Shown here piece after piece: positions 1-5,905 of a DNA stretch of 10,000 bases. Origin of the DNA: Desulfomonile sp. (GTDB lineage: Bacteria > Desulfobacterota > Desulfomonilia > Desulfomonilales > Desulfomonilaceae); assembly GCA_020216785.1 (NCBI GenBank), contig JAIWNO010000063.1, forward strand, positions 1 to 10,000, in the 5' to 3' direction. Position 1 is the first letter of the stretch, and each line of letters begins with the position of its first letter. The notes beneath the pieces are model-generated. The model saw nothing but the letters and a program-made list of their open reading frames with translations. It made no database searches and was not told where the DNA came from. Made by a program: the position numbers and the translations under genes.

Positions 1-144
1 CAAATTGAGATTTTGGCTCGTGCAAGCCGGCTTTTTCGAGACAGGCAGCTCTTGGAACGAATTCTTCACGCGAGAAGCGCGGAGGAAGCATTAGAACAGG
101 TCGAATACTCGGAACCGGTCCCCACGCCGGACAGTACTACTTAA
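1..144 (+). CDS. PTS IIA-like protein, C-terminal fragment (5' end outside window)
   Basis: Frame 1 is open from the first base to TAA at 142-144 and gives 47 residues, so only the C-terminus is seen. The visible part has the pattern of the last helix of fructose/Ntr-type PTS IIA domains (PtsN-like): ILARASRLFRDRQLLERIL followed by HARSAEEALEQV, which resembles the family ending in which a 'LxxIARLLRD..FRERLL.A.SAEE' stretch closes the domain. A short Pro/Thr-rich tail follows. The phosphorylatable His of IIA domains would lie upstream of the window, so activity cannot be judged. Such proteins either take part in sugar uptake or act as regulatory phosphocarriers. The gene converges on the SpoIIAA-like gene at 340-702. 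The family call rests on a short stretch and is moderate. Confidence 0.55.
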   Translation, partial: QIEILARASRLFRDRQLLERILHARSAEEALEQVEYSEPVPTPDSTT

Positions 145-339
145 GTACAGGCTTCCCCAAGTGCGTGACGCATTTTGTGAAGTATTTCCAAAGCGTCATT
201 CTCGCGAAAGCGCATCCGCGTTAAGTTAAGCACGGCGCGTAATAAACGCCAAGGACACCGACTTCCGCCATTTCTTATCCTGGCCGGTCCACATCCGCAG
301 GGCACCTGCCATCCCCAGGCGTACGAAATCAAATCGATA

Positions 340-702
340 TCACGCTTCGATCCACTCCAGGGCTTCACTTCTCCGGTCGCACGGGAAGGTCTTCACTCCC
401 GCTCCAGTGAACAGAGACTTCAGTTTGAATTCCCACTCGACCCATTTCGGTCCGCAGACCCCCGCCACTTTGGAGAAGTTGTTCCTGTGGCGGAAGCCGA
501 ACTTAGCGTAATCCCACGCGGCTCCAGGCTCCCAGCCTTCGAAGTCCCGGTCCATGTAGAACAGGAACCGGATTTTCGAGTGTTCGCCAACCATTTCTTC
601 CAGTCGTGGAAGCAGGATCTCTTCGTAGTCCTGCTTGGTAAGCTTGCCGCTACCCCGCACCGCCAGTATATCGTTGTGACTTTCCGGTAAAATCTCGATC
701 AT
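340..702 (-). CDS. SpoIIAA-like (STAS/SEC14-type) protein
   Basis: This small soluble protein of 120 residues is typical in length for the SpoIIAA-like family (Pfam SpoIIAA-like, DUF3478 type). The whole chain is one domain. An N-terminal strand is followed by the diagnostic LTKQDYEEILLPRLEEMV helix (about 21-38), a strand IRFLFYMD (about 44-51), the WEPGAAWDYAKFGFRHRNNF segment (about 57-76), strand VAGVCG and a C-terminal EALEWIEA helix. Members of this family adopt a STAS/CRAL-TRIO-like fold. Their function is mostly unassigned; a regulatory or lipid-binding role is only inferred. There is no signal peptide or membrane segment. The ATG at 702 is preceded by GGGAGG eight bases upstream, a strong ribosome site, and by a good promoter. 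It appears monocistronic. Confidence 0.85.
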   Translation of the reverse strand: MIEILPESHNDILAVRGSGKLTKQDYEEILLPRLEEMVGEHSKIRFLFYMDRDFEGWEPGAAWDYAKFGFRHRNNFSKVAGVCGPKWVEWEFKLKSLFTGAGVKTFPCDRRSEALEWIEA

Positions 703-735
703 TGTCCCATCCTCCCGTCTTGTCTCTCTGCCACA

Positions 736-763
736 AGAATATGCTCGGTGATGGAATTGTCAA
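736..763 (-). promoter_or_regulatory. Candidate sigma70 promoter of the SpoIIAA-like gene
   Basis: On the minus strand a perfect TTGACA (758-763) is followed after 16 bases by TATTCT (736-741, four of six matches to TATAAT). The predicted transcript would start near 729, giving a leader of about 27 bases that contains the GGGAGG ribosome site. A second perfect TTGACA sits at 774-779, 16 bases further upstream; only the nearer copy has a suitable -10 partner. Confidence 0.5.
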
Positions 764-830
764 ACTGGGGGTCTGTCAATTGCGGGAGCGTTCAAAATAT
801 GAGTTTGGCCCAGAGGCCACAGAATTCGCG

Positions 831-870
831 GAGAAAAGGCATTGGATGTCCACTTCGTGACATCCAATGC
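831..870 (-). terminator. Intrinsic terminator of the LD-carboxypeptidase gene
   Basis: A perfect 12-base inverted repeat (GCATTGGATGTC at 839-850 and its complement at 859-870) encloses an 8-base loop. Read on the minus strand it is followed directly by CTTTTCTCC. It lies about 85 bases after the LD-carboxypeptidase stop at 955-957. There is no T-run on the plus strand, so it should work in the minus direction only. Confidence 0.65.
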
Positions 871-954
871 GATCGGATCCTCCCAAGGACTTGCATCGGC
901 TTCTGTTGCGGTAGATTATCTCGTGCTCTCCAGCCTTGAGTTCCGGTTGAGTTG

Positions 955-1908
955 TCAACGCTCATCCCGCACAATGAGCGCAGGCGGCTTCGTATCCAAT
1001 TCCACCTTCGCGCCATGGGGAAGGGTGAGGTTCGGCAGCCGGTGCCCATGAGGGAAATGGGATACCACCGGAATCGGAGCGCCGGCCGTAAGTTCCGAGA
1101 CAAGCCGAGCCGCTTCTTCGCTGAGGTCTTCGCCTGCTGGACCGATGAAGTGACCGAGAACAACCCCCCCAACCCCGGCAATGATTCCCGCCAGCTTCAG
1201 ATGCACCAGCATTCGATCAATACGGTACAGAGGTTCGCCCACATCTTCGAGGAGGAGCAACGCCCCGCGATAATCCGGCGAGTACGGTGTCCCGAGCAGG
1301 GCCGTAACCAATGACAGACACCCGCCGAGCAGTACCCCGCGAACTCGGCCGTGTCGCTCGATACGGATCATGTCCACGCACGGACTGAAAAGATCCAGCC
1401 CCTCAAATGGCCGGCCGAGCGCGTCCACAAGAGACCTTTCGGACAATGGATCGAGCCCCTCCGCCAATTGTCCGGCGACTATCGGCCCCGAGAGCGTGAC
1501 AAGACCGTGCCGTGCGAAGAGCGCCAGTTGAAGTGCCGTCAAATCGCTCATGCCAAGCAGCAGCTTCGGGTCTCGCTCGATCGATAAATAGTCGATGGAT
1601 TCCAGGAGCCGCATCACTCCGTATCCGCCGCGGGCGAATGCAATTCCGCGCACGCTCGGATCCGCCAACATTGTGTTGAGGTCGACGCAGCGCGTAGCAT
1701 CGTTGCCGGCCAGATAACCCGTGTTTTCACACACGAATCGGCCGAGCTGCGGAGAGAACCCAAGACTTTCGAGGAAATGCGCTCCTTTCATAAGGAGTGC
1801 CTCTTCCACGGGACCAGAGGGCGCAACGATTCCCACCGTGTCGCCGGGCTTCAAAGGCTGAGGGACCTTGACATTCGCTTGGACTCGATCGGAGGGTGCA
1901 GAACACAT
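955..1908 (-). CDS. LD-carboxypeptidase, S66 family (LdcA/MccF-like)
   Basis: This 317-residue serine peptidase has the usual length for family S66. LdcA enzymes cleave the terminal D-Ala from murein tetrapeptides during peptidoglycan recycling in the cytoplasm; MccF relatives cut microcin C-type compounds. The N-terminal strand PGDTVGIVAPSGP (about 21-33) opens the domain. FARGGYGVMRLL (about 91-102) is the conserved glycine-rich segment. The nucleophile is Ser121 in LLLGMSDLTAL, the acid is Glu221 in LLLLEDVGEPLYRIDRML, and the base is His289 in SHFPHGHRLPNLTLPHGA. The spacing of the triad matches that of characterised LdcA proteins. There is no signal peptide, as expected for a cytoplasmic enzyme. 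The ATG at 1908 has only a poor Shine-Dalgarno match, so the first dozen residues are uncertain. The gap to the upstream HExxH gene is 136 bases and read-through is possible. LdcA is more likely than MccF but is not proven. Confidence 0.92.
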   Translation of the reverse strand: MCSAPSDRVQANVKVPQPLKPGDTVGIVAPSGPVEEALLMKGAHFLESLGFSPQLGRFVCENTGYLAGNDATRCVDLNTMLADPSVRGIAFARGGYGVMRLLESIDYLSIERDPKLLLGMSDLTALQLALFARHGLVTLSGPIVAGQLAEGLDPLSERSLVDALGRPFEGLDLFSPCVDMIRIERHGRVRGVLLGGCLSLVTALLGTPYSPDYRGALLLLEDVGEPLYRIDRMLVHLKLAGIIAGVGGVVLGHFIGPAGEDLSEEAARLVSELTAGAPIPVVSHFPHGHRLPNLTLPHGAKVELDTKPPALIVRDER

Positions 1909-2044
1909 ATGAGGCGGCTCTGAATGAGAATGGGCGTTAAGGCCGAGCCGGAAAGCTCTTAGGCATCGCCGACCTCATATCATAAACAAACAAGGAGCGG
2001 AAGCCCGCGCGTTCTTTCGGCTCGCGAAAACCGTAGTGAAAAGC

Positions 2045-2947
2045 CTACAGGTACCAAAGCTGGTACCACTTGCCGTACAGATAATTGGTGTTGTAGTACG
2101 GCGCGTAGTTCCAAGCAGCGTTCGCAATGTATCCATAGCTGACTCTAAACGCGTTCTCAAAATAATTCCGCGCAATGTTGTACGAAGATGACCGCAAGTA
2201 CAGTCCCGGAGAGGACGCATAGTACCTCAACACGTCGATCAGCCTCACGAGAGACGCGTTGCCAACGGTTGTTGCCCCGCCCGTCAGGTAGTATCCTTGA
2301 GCATGGAATTGCCACCATGTCTGGTTGAACAACGATGCGCTGTAGCGACTCGAGTTATTGTAAATGTATCCCGTCCCCCACCAGGAGATCACCGAGCCGG
2401 TTTGGGCAGCGTAGTACTTGAGATAGGATTTCACGGTGGCTGCAGAGTACTTACTCCCGTAAGCGTAGGCGACGCTTCCGGTGAAGTAAGCGAGAGACTC
2501 GGTCAGGAAAGAATAATAATACCACATGTTCGTGAAGTTCGCGGCCCACAAGTCTCCCTTTGTCCAGTGCCCGAAGAGAATGTGGGAGGTTTCGTGCGAA
2601 ATTATGCTCCCAATGCTCTGTCCCGTGTAATTACTGAGATATTTGGTATTGAGGTACATCGCGTTGGCGCCCAGCGGAGTGTATCCTGCCCACTGCGAGT
2701 TTTCATAGTAAAAGTAAATGTCGATAACGCCGATGTACCCTCGCTTCCCGAGTACCCGATATGCGGCCCAAAAGGCTTCAGTAAGATAAGGCTGAACACG
2801 CGTAACATACGTGTACTGAGACGAATCGTCGTAGTAGATGCGATAATATTTGTGGCCGTCCCATACGTAGGCAGCGAATGAAGGCGCCGCCGCAACGAAC
2901 AGCAAAGCCACAGCGAGTACAGCACAGAACGCACGAAACTTCTTCAT
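2045..2947 (-). CDS. Exported tyrosine-rich putative zinc metallopeptidase (HExxH, gluzincin-like)
   Basis: The protein has 300 residues from the preferred ATG at 2947. It begins with a classic Sec signal: MKKFR, a hydrophobic stretch to about residue 23, and a likely cut in APSFA-AYVWD. The mature part has a zincin motif, HETSH at about 118-122 within SIISHETSHILFGHW. After 28 residues comes FLTESLAYFTG with Glu150, which resembles the downstream 'EGLAeY' zinc ligand of peptidase-MA-like gluzincins, though Ser replaces the usual Gly. By my count about 46 Tyr and 13 Trp are present, with YYY, KYY and WW clusters, which is extreme. I infer an exported metallopeptidase; the substrate is unknown, and it could be a non-catalytic or wall- or surface-associated protein. 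An in-frame ATG at 2962 with GGAG nine bases upstream is an alternative start. It is divergent from the FtsX-type permease gene. Confidence 0.75.
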   Translation of the reverse strand: MKKFRAFCAVLAVALLFVAAAPSFAAYVWDGHKYYRIYYDDSSQYTYVTRVQPYLTEAFWAAYRVLGKRGYIGVIDIYFYYENSQWAGYTPLGANAMYLNTKYLSNYTGQSIGSIISHETSHILFGHWTKGDLWAANFTNMWYYYSFLTESLAYFTGSVAYAYGSKYSAATVKSYLKYYAAQTGSVISWWGTGYIYNNSSRYSASLFNQTWWQFHAQGYYLTGGATTVGNASLVRLIDVLRYYASSPGLYLRSSSYNIARNYFENAFRVSYGYIANAAWNYAPYYNTNYLYGKWYQLWYL

Positions 2948-2951
2948 GATG

Positions 2952-2956
2952 CCTCC
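2952..2956 (-). promoter_or_regulatory. Ribosome binding site supporting the start at 2947
   Basis: GGAGG on the minus strand ends four bases before the ATG at 2945-2947, whose product starts directly with MKK and the hydrophobic signal core. This spacing is slightly short. The upstream in-frame ATG at 2960-2962 overlaps this site and has its own GGAG nine bases before it, so the choice is probable rather than certain. Confidence 0.5.
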
Positions 2957-3046
2957 ACCCATTAGAAGTCACTCCATCACTCACGGATGCGACCTCGATC
3001 GGATGTGCCCATGAGTGCCCCCGGCGACCCTCTCCACCTCATAGAT

Positions 3047-3075
3047 ATTTTGAGACCATGTACCGGAGGAGTCAA
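3047..3075 (-). promoter_or_regulatory. Candidate promoter of the HExxH protein gene
   Basis: On the minus strand TTGACT (3070-3075) and CAAAAT (3047-3052, four of six matches) are separated by 17 bases. Transcription would begin about 95 bases before the ATG at 2947. Based on consensus only. Confidence 0.35.
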
Positions 3076-3202
3076 CACTATCGAGGTGCCCGTTGAAAAA
3101 AATTTAGGGAAGGCAAATCGTGACCTCTATGGTTGGTGTTGCACCCTCGATCGTCGGCAGCTGCCCCTCGCCTTCATTATCCATGCCCTTCCGGCACGCC
3201 CC

Positions 3203-3232
3203 TTGACGCCGTTTACTTCAAGCGTGTAAGAT
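3203..3232 (+). promoter_or_regulatory. Candidate promoter of the FtsX-type permease / TPR gene pair
   Basis: TTGACG (3203-3208) is followed after 18 bases by TAAGAT (3227-3232), then the AT-rich AATTTTTAAT. It is the best plus-strand match upstream of the permease start at 3438. The implied leader is about 200 bases and contains two stem-loops and a direct repeat. Confidence 0.45.
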
Positions 3233-3256
3233 AATTTTTAATGTGCCGCACGGGAA

Positions 3257-3294
3257 GCGGCGGTCCGAGCGACTTGGGGAATTGATTCCGCCGC
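3257..3294 (+). repeat. Inverted repeat in permease leader
   Basis: GCGGCGG at 3257-3263 is complementary to CCGCCGC at 3288-3294, with a 24-base loop that contains a smaller GGAA/TTCC hairpin. It is GC-rich and lies in the predicted 5' untranslated leader. No T-run follows, so it is not a standard terminator. Confidence 0.45.
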
Positions 3295-3304
3295 CGCAAC
3301 ACCG

Positions 3305-3339
3305 CTTCGGAAAGAACAGTGACAATCGTTTTTCCGAAG
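3305..3339 (+). repeat. Perfect 9-base inverted repeat in permease leader
   Basis: CTTCGGAAA at 3305-3313 pairs perfectly with TTTCCGAAG at 3331-3339 across a 17-base loop. It lies about 100 bases before the permease start. It lacks a T-run on either strand, so a role as RNA structure or as a protein-binding site is more likely than termination; neither is shown. Confidence 0.5.
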
Positions 3340-3395
3340 GATCGTCAACCAATCGGGATGTAGCTGACAACGGCCGTCGACACGATGTCCACTGC

Positions 3396-3418
3396 TTGTC
3401 GTGAAATATTTGTCGTGA
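3396..3418 (+). repeat. Direct repeat TTGTCGTGA (two copies) near permease start
   Basis: TTGTCGTGA occurs at 3396-3404 and again at 3410-3418, a period of 14 bases, just before the ribosome site of the permease gene. Two identical nonamers here could be an operator or a chance duplication. Confidence 0.4.
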
Positions 3419-3428
3419 GGGTGTGCTC

Positions 3429-3432
3429 GGAG
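3429..3432 (+). promoter_or_regulatory. Ribosome binding site fixing the permease start at 3438
   Basis: GGAG lies five bases before the ATG at 3438. The in-frame GTG at 3423, five codons upstream, has a less convincing site (GAGGG only four bases before it), so the ATG is preferred. Confidence 0.55.
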
Positions 3433-3437
3433 CCGAA

Positions 3438-4637
3438 ATGTTCGATCAGGTGAAACTCAGGGACTTCATCCCGATGTGCTGGCGGCTGGTTCTTCGGAAC
3501 CGCCGGCGTTACAAGGCGGTCATTGCAGCGATCGCTCTCGGGACCGTGGGTTTCATTATTATTCGTACCATGGGTGACTCCGTGGAAACCAAACTCGGCG
3601 AGAACCTTGAGTTGCTCGGCGAGGCAACGGTCTTGCGGGCGGAGTGGGACAATCACGAGGAAAACCAGCATCCCGGCCAGTACTACCAGAGAGATGTAAC
3701 CCGACTCAAGCAGATCCCCAACGTCATTGCCGTTGCGCCGGTAGTGAGCCTCACCCGCTGCCAGGCCACTGCGGGCACCGCGGAGTGGAACCCGCGCCTG
3801 ACGGGAGTGGACCACGCGTTCTGGAAGACCCAAACCCCTCACCTGGAGAGAGGGCGCCTGATCAGCGCGTCGGATGTGGTAGGTCGGCGAAACGTGTGCG
3901 TTCTCGGCCAGGAGGTGGCGCAATACCTGTTCAAAGACAAGGATCCCGTGGGTCAAGTCATCAAAATCGGCCACCACTCCTTCAAGGTGATAGGCACACT
4001 CGGAGGTATCCAGCACACGGACATTCGATCCGCTGTATTTATCCCGATTACCAAGGCCCAAAGCGGCTTCCAAGGGCTCAATTGGATCAGCGAGATTTAC
4101 ATGCGTGCCGACAACTGGCACAATGTCGAGGCCGTTCACGACAGCGCGCGGGATATTCTCACCAGCGGCCACAAGGGATATGAATCGGGGATCAAGCTCA
4201 TCCACTATCCGGAACGTGTCAAGCGAGTCAAGACAATGGTGTACATCGTCAAGATCTTCATTTACGCGTCCCTGGTGGTAGTGTTTATCCTCGGCAAGGT
4301 AGGCCTTACGAACGTGATGTTGGCCGCAATACAGGACAGGACGAGAGAGATCGGCCTGAGGAAGGCGCTTGGGGCCAGAGACGGGATGATCAGGATGCAA
4401 TTCCTGACGGAAGCGGTCATGATCAGTCTCGTTTCGGGTATCCTCGGCGTGATCGGCGGTCTTGCCGCCGTCCAGGCGCTCAAAGGATCGCTCGGAGTGG
4501 AGGTCTCCGCGTACGTCATGTCCACCAGCATCTTGATGGACCTGGCTTTCACCGTGATGATCGGGGTGTTTGCCGGGATGTATCCTTCCGCTCAGGCCAG
4601 CCGGCTTGACGTGGTTACTGCAATGCGTTTCGAATAG
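3438..4637 (+). CDS. FtsX/MacB-type ABC transporter permease
   Basis: This 399-residue inner membrane protein has the MacB/LolC/FtsX architecture. A basic N-terminus (LRNRRRYK) leads into TM1 (about 27-43). A periplasmic MacB-PCD-like domain follows (about 44-260), including a GQVIKIG segment after KDPV (about 170-178). Then come TM2 (about 268-290), the diagnostic cytoplasmic motif DRTREIGLRKALGA (about 300-313), TM3 (about 325-347) and TM4 (about 362-382). It ends with MYPSAQASRLDVVTAMRFE, the usual family ending in which '...PA..AA.l.Pi.ALr.e' closes the chain. Such permeases work with a separate or fused ATPase in mechanotransmission, lipoprotein release or export. No ATPase gene or domain is visible on either side, so the partner must be elsewhere or be missing. 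It is followed 35 bases later by an exported TPR protein in the same direction, probably an operon. The substrate is unknown. Confidence 0.88.
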   Translation: MFDQVKLRDFIPMCWRLVLRNRRRYKAVIAAIALGTVGFIIIRTMGDSVETKLGENLELLGEATVLRAEWDNHEENQHPGQYYQRDVTRLKQIPNVIAVAPVVSLTRCQATAGTAEWNPRLTGVDHAFWKTQTPHLERGRLISASDVVGRRNVCVLGQEVAQYLFKDKDPVGQVIKIGHHSFKVIGTLGGIQHTDIRSAVFIPITKAQSGFQGLNWISEIYMRADNWHNVEAVHDSARDILTSGHKGYESGIKLIHYPERVKRVKTMVYIVKIFIYASLVVVFILGKVGLTNVMLAAIQDRTREIGLRKALGARDGMIRMQFLTEAVMISLVSGILGVIGGLAAVQALKGSLGVEVSAYVMSTSILMDLAFTVMIGVFAGMYPSAQASRLDVVTAMRFE

Positions 4638-4661
4638 TTTTGATCACAATGAAAGGTCATC

Positions 4662-4667
4662 AGGGGG
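4662..4667 (+). promoter_or_regulatory. Ribosome binding site fixing the TPR protein start at 4673
   Basis: AGGGGG stands five bases before the ATG at 4673. The frame is open further upstream to a TTG at 4640, but that start lacks a comparable site and would put extra residues before the signal peptide. Confidence 0.6.
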
Positions 4668-4672
4668 TTCCA

Positions 4673-5470
4673 ATGGGACTAAGAATGCGGATTTTCAATG
4701 TAGTTTCTTGTTTTTTTTCCTTTCGAGCGATCGCGGCTGTCGCTGCGGCGTGTCTGCTCACGGTCTGCCTGTCCTTTGCGGCGAGCGCTCAGGCCCCCGC
4801 TCCGGCCGCCGCGGACCCCACATTAAAGGCCGATCCTGAAGTGGTCAAGTGTATCGCCAAGGGGCACGAGTTACTTAACAAGATGCAGATCGATGAAGCG
4901 CTTAAGGAATTCCAAAGCTGTGTGCAGAAATTTCCCGAGTCCGTTCTGGCACGATATTGGCTCGGAGTCGCGTATTTTTCCAACCGCGAAAAAGACAAAG
5001 CGATCAACGAATTAAAAGAAGCCGTGCGCCTTGAACCCAAGAACCTCCCGGCAATGGCCATGCTCGGCCGTGCATATTCCTTTGACGAAAAAACGCTCGC
5101 AGTAGCCGAGGAGCTGCTGAACCGAGTTCTCAATGTCTGCCCCAATTTCGATGACGCTCGCTTCGACCTGGCCCGTATCTACGCGCAGAAGGGAGAAATA
5201 GACAAGGCGCTCCCGCTGTTCTTCCTTCTCTTTGAGGGGGAAGCGCGCTTCGCCCTGTACCACACAGAAATGGGCAAGATCTTCATGGCGGGCGGCCGGG
5301 AAAAGGAAGCACGTTCGGAATTCGAGCGGGCCCTCGCGATCATGCCGGGCTTCGAGCCCGCCAAGAAGTTCCTGGCGGATCTCGATAAGAAGCCCGGTTC
5401 CGGGACGCCGAGCCCGACACCAAGTCCTACTCCGCCTGCGACCCGTCCTCCCGCCACGTCCGGGAAGTGA
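4673..5470 (+). CDS. Exported tetratricopeptide repeat protein
   Basis: The 265-residue protein begins with a Sec-type signal: Arg at positions 4 and 6, a hydrophobic core at about 19-36, and a probable cut in ASAQA-PAPA near residue 41. No lipobox cysteine is present. After an Ala/Pro linker come about five TPR units between 57 and 235. Typical cores are ALKEFQSCVQKFPES (about 76-90), ARYWLGVAYF with KAINELKEAVRLEP (about 93-122), DARFDLARIYAQKGEIDKAL (about 161-180) and EMGKIFMAGGREKEARSEFERALAIMP (about 199-225). The C-terminus is a disordered-looking Pro/Ser/Thr tail. TPR arrays bind proteins; here the likely site is the periplasm. The short gap to the FtsX-type permease suggests it is a partner or scaffold of that transporter, which is inference. 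A strong hairpin 15 bases after the stop probably ends or protects the transcript. Confidence 0.85.
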   Translation: MGLRMRIFNVVSCFFSFRAIAAVAAACLLTVCLSFAASAQAPAPAAADPTLKADPEVVKCIAKGHELLNKMQIDEALKEFQSCVQKFPESVLARYWLGVAYFSNREKDKAINELKEAVRLEPKNLPAMAMLGRAYSFDEKTLAVAEELLNRVLNVCPNFDDARFDLARIYAQKGEIDKALPLFFLLFEGEARFALYHTEMGKIFMAGGREKEARSEFERALAIMPGFEPAKKFLADLDKKPGSGTPSPTPSPTPPATRPPATSGK

Positions 5471-5485
5471 CCGGCCTAAGGTCAA

Positions 5486-5524
5486 GTCTCCGAAGAACGC
5501 GCTTTGCCGTGGTTCTTCGGAGAC
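5486..5524 (+). terminator. Perfect 13-base stem-loop after the TPR gene (terminator-like, no T-run)
   Basis: GTCTCCGAAGAAC at 5486-5498 pairs perfectly with 5512-5524 across a 13-base loop. It starts 15 bases after the TPR stop codon. No run of T follows on the plus strand, so it may act with Rho, or as a 3' end stabiliser, rather than as a standard intrinsic terminator. Confidence 0.5.
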
Positions 5525-5593
5525 CCAATACCAACTCCCATGCCCCAGTTTTTGGGCACAACGAATCATGAAAGTCATCGGCTTCGGTGAACA

Positions 5594-5614
5594 CTCCGTG
5601 GCTTCGCCTCGGAG
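5594..5614. repeat. Small stem-loop CTCCG/CGGAG
   Basis: CTCCG at 5594-5598 and CGGAG at 5610-5614 flank an 11-base loop; outside them ACA and TGT can pair across a one-base bulge. Weak alone, but one of several stem-loops in this gap. Confidence 0.3.
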
Positions 5615-5646
5615 ATGTATATTAAGAGCGTCACGCTGTTCCATCC

Positions 5647-5677
5647 TGCGGAGAGGGGACTTCATCTCCCCTCCGCA
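5647..5677. repeat. Stem-loop TGCGGAG/CTCCGCA
   Basis: TGCGGAG at 5647-5653 pairs with CTCCGCA at 5671-5677. The inner GGGGA and TCTCCC can extend the stem with bulges, leaving a short loop around CTTCA. It is stable by inspection and has no T-run on either side. Confidence 0.45.
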
Positions 5678-5869
5678 CCTCCCCATACACACACCCGATA
5701 GCAGGTACTTATGGCGACGACTTTCATGCGATTGGCTTTTCGAGGAAGTGATTTACTGCTCATGGGGGACAGGCATCCGTCTGTCGCTTTCGGGCGCTTG
5801 CGAAGTTGGCCTGAATCATAGGCTCCAGCAGACCCTGAAAATCAAAGACCCCGACTTGCGGCGGAATCG

Positions 5870-5905
5870 CCTTGCTCAATTGGGAACCGAGGCTGCGGAG
5901 CAAGG
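5870..5905 (-). repeat. 8-base inverted repeat downstream of the TolC-family gene
   Basis: CCTTGCTC at 5870-5877 and GAGCAAGG at 5898-5905 form a perfect pair across a 20-base loop, starting 30 bases after the minus-strand stop at 5936-5938. There is no T-run on the minus strand. It may help define the transcript end. Confidence 0.3.

Larger units (their letters stand above)
2948..3437. other. Divergent intergenic region between HExxH protein and FtsX-type permease
   Basis: These 490 bases hold no convincing gene. A plus-strand open frame at 2987-3229 has no recognisable domain and no good ribosome site. The region holds one candidate promoter per direction (3047-3075 minus, 3203-3232 plus) and the perfect 10-base palindrome GGCAGCTGCC at 3156-3165. 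Stem-loops lie at 3257-3294 and 3305-3339, and a direct repeat of TTGTCGTGA at 3396-3418. The plus-strand transcript would have an unusually long leader of about 200 bases. Confidence 0.6.

Noticed and set aside
160..176. Small hairpin AGTGCG-TGA-CGCATT with a short T-run after the PTS IIA-like gene
   Set aside because: The stem is six pairs including a wobble, and the T-run is only four bases, partly inside the stem. It is too weak to list as a terminator.
141..368. Minus-strand open frame of 75 codons between the PTS IIA-like and SpoIIAA-like genes
   Set aside because: It overlaps the end of the SpoIIAA-like gene, has no domain and no good ribosome site.
1909..2044. TATGAT as a possible -10 box upstream of the LD-carboxypeptidase gene
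   Set aside because: No acceptable -35 sequence is present at 16 to 18 bases, and read-through from the upstream minus-strand gene is equally possible.
2297..2881. Plus-strand open frame of 194 codons opposite the HExxH protein
   Set aside because: It lacks any domain, whereas the minus frame has a signal peptide, zinc motif and ribosome site.
2991..3155. Repeated CCTCGATCG segments in the divergent region (near 2993 and 3146)
   Set aside because: Nine-base matches containing the palindrome CGATCG, which is common in this sequence, with no regular spacing; chance is sufficient.
2987..3229. Plus-strand open frame of 80 codons in the divergent region
   Set aside because: It overlaps the candidate promoters in both directions, ends in the permease promoter, and has no recognisable family or convincing ribosome site.
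3345..4400. Long minus-strand open frame (351 codons) opposite the permease gene
   Set aside because: It has no recognisable domain, and the plus frame over the same bases encodes a clear FtsX/MacB-type permease with membrane segments and signature motif. It is an antisense shadow of GC-rich coding sequence.
5012..5692. Minus-strand open frame of 226 codons over the 3' part of the TPR gene and the convergent gap
   Set aside because: It is antisense to clear TPR repeats, runs through the stem-loop region and has no domain.
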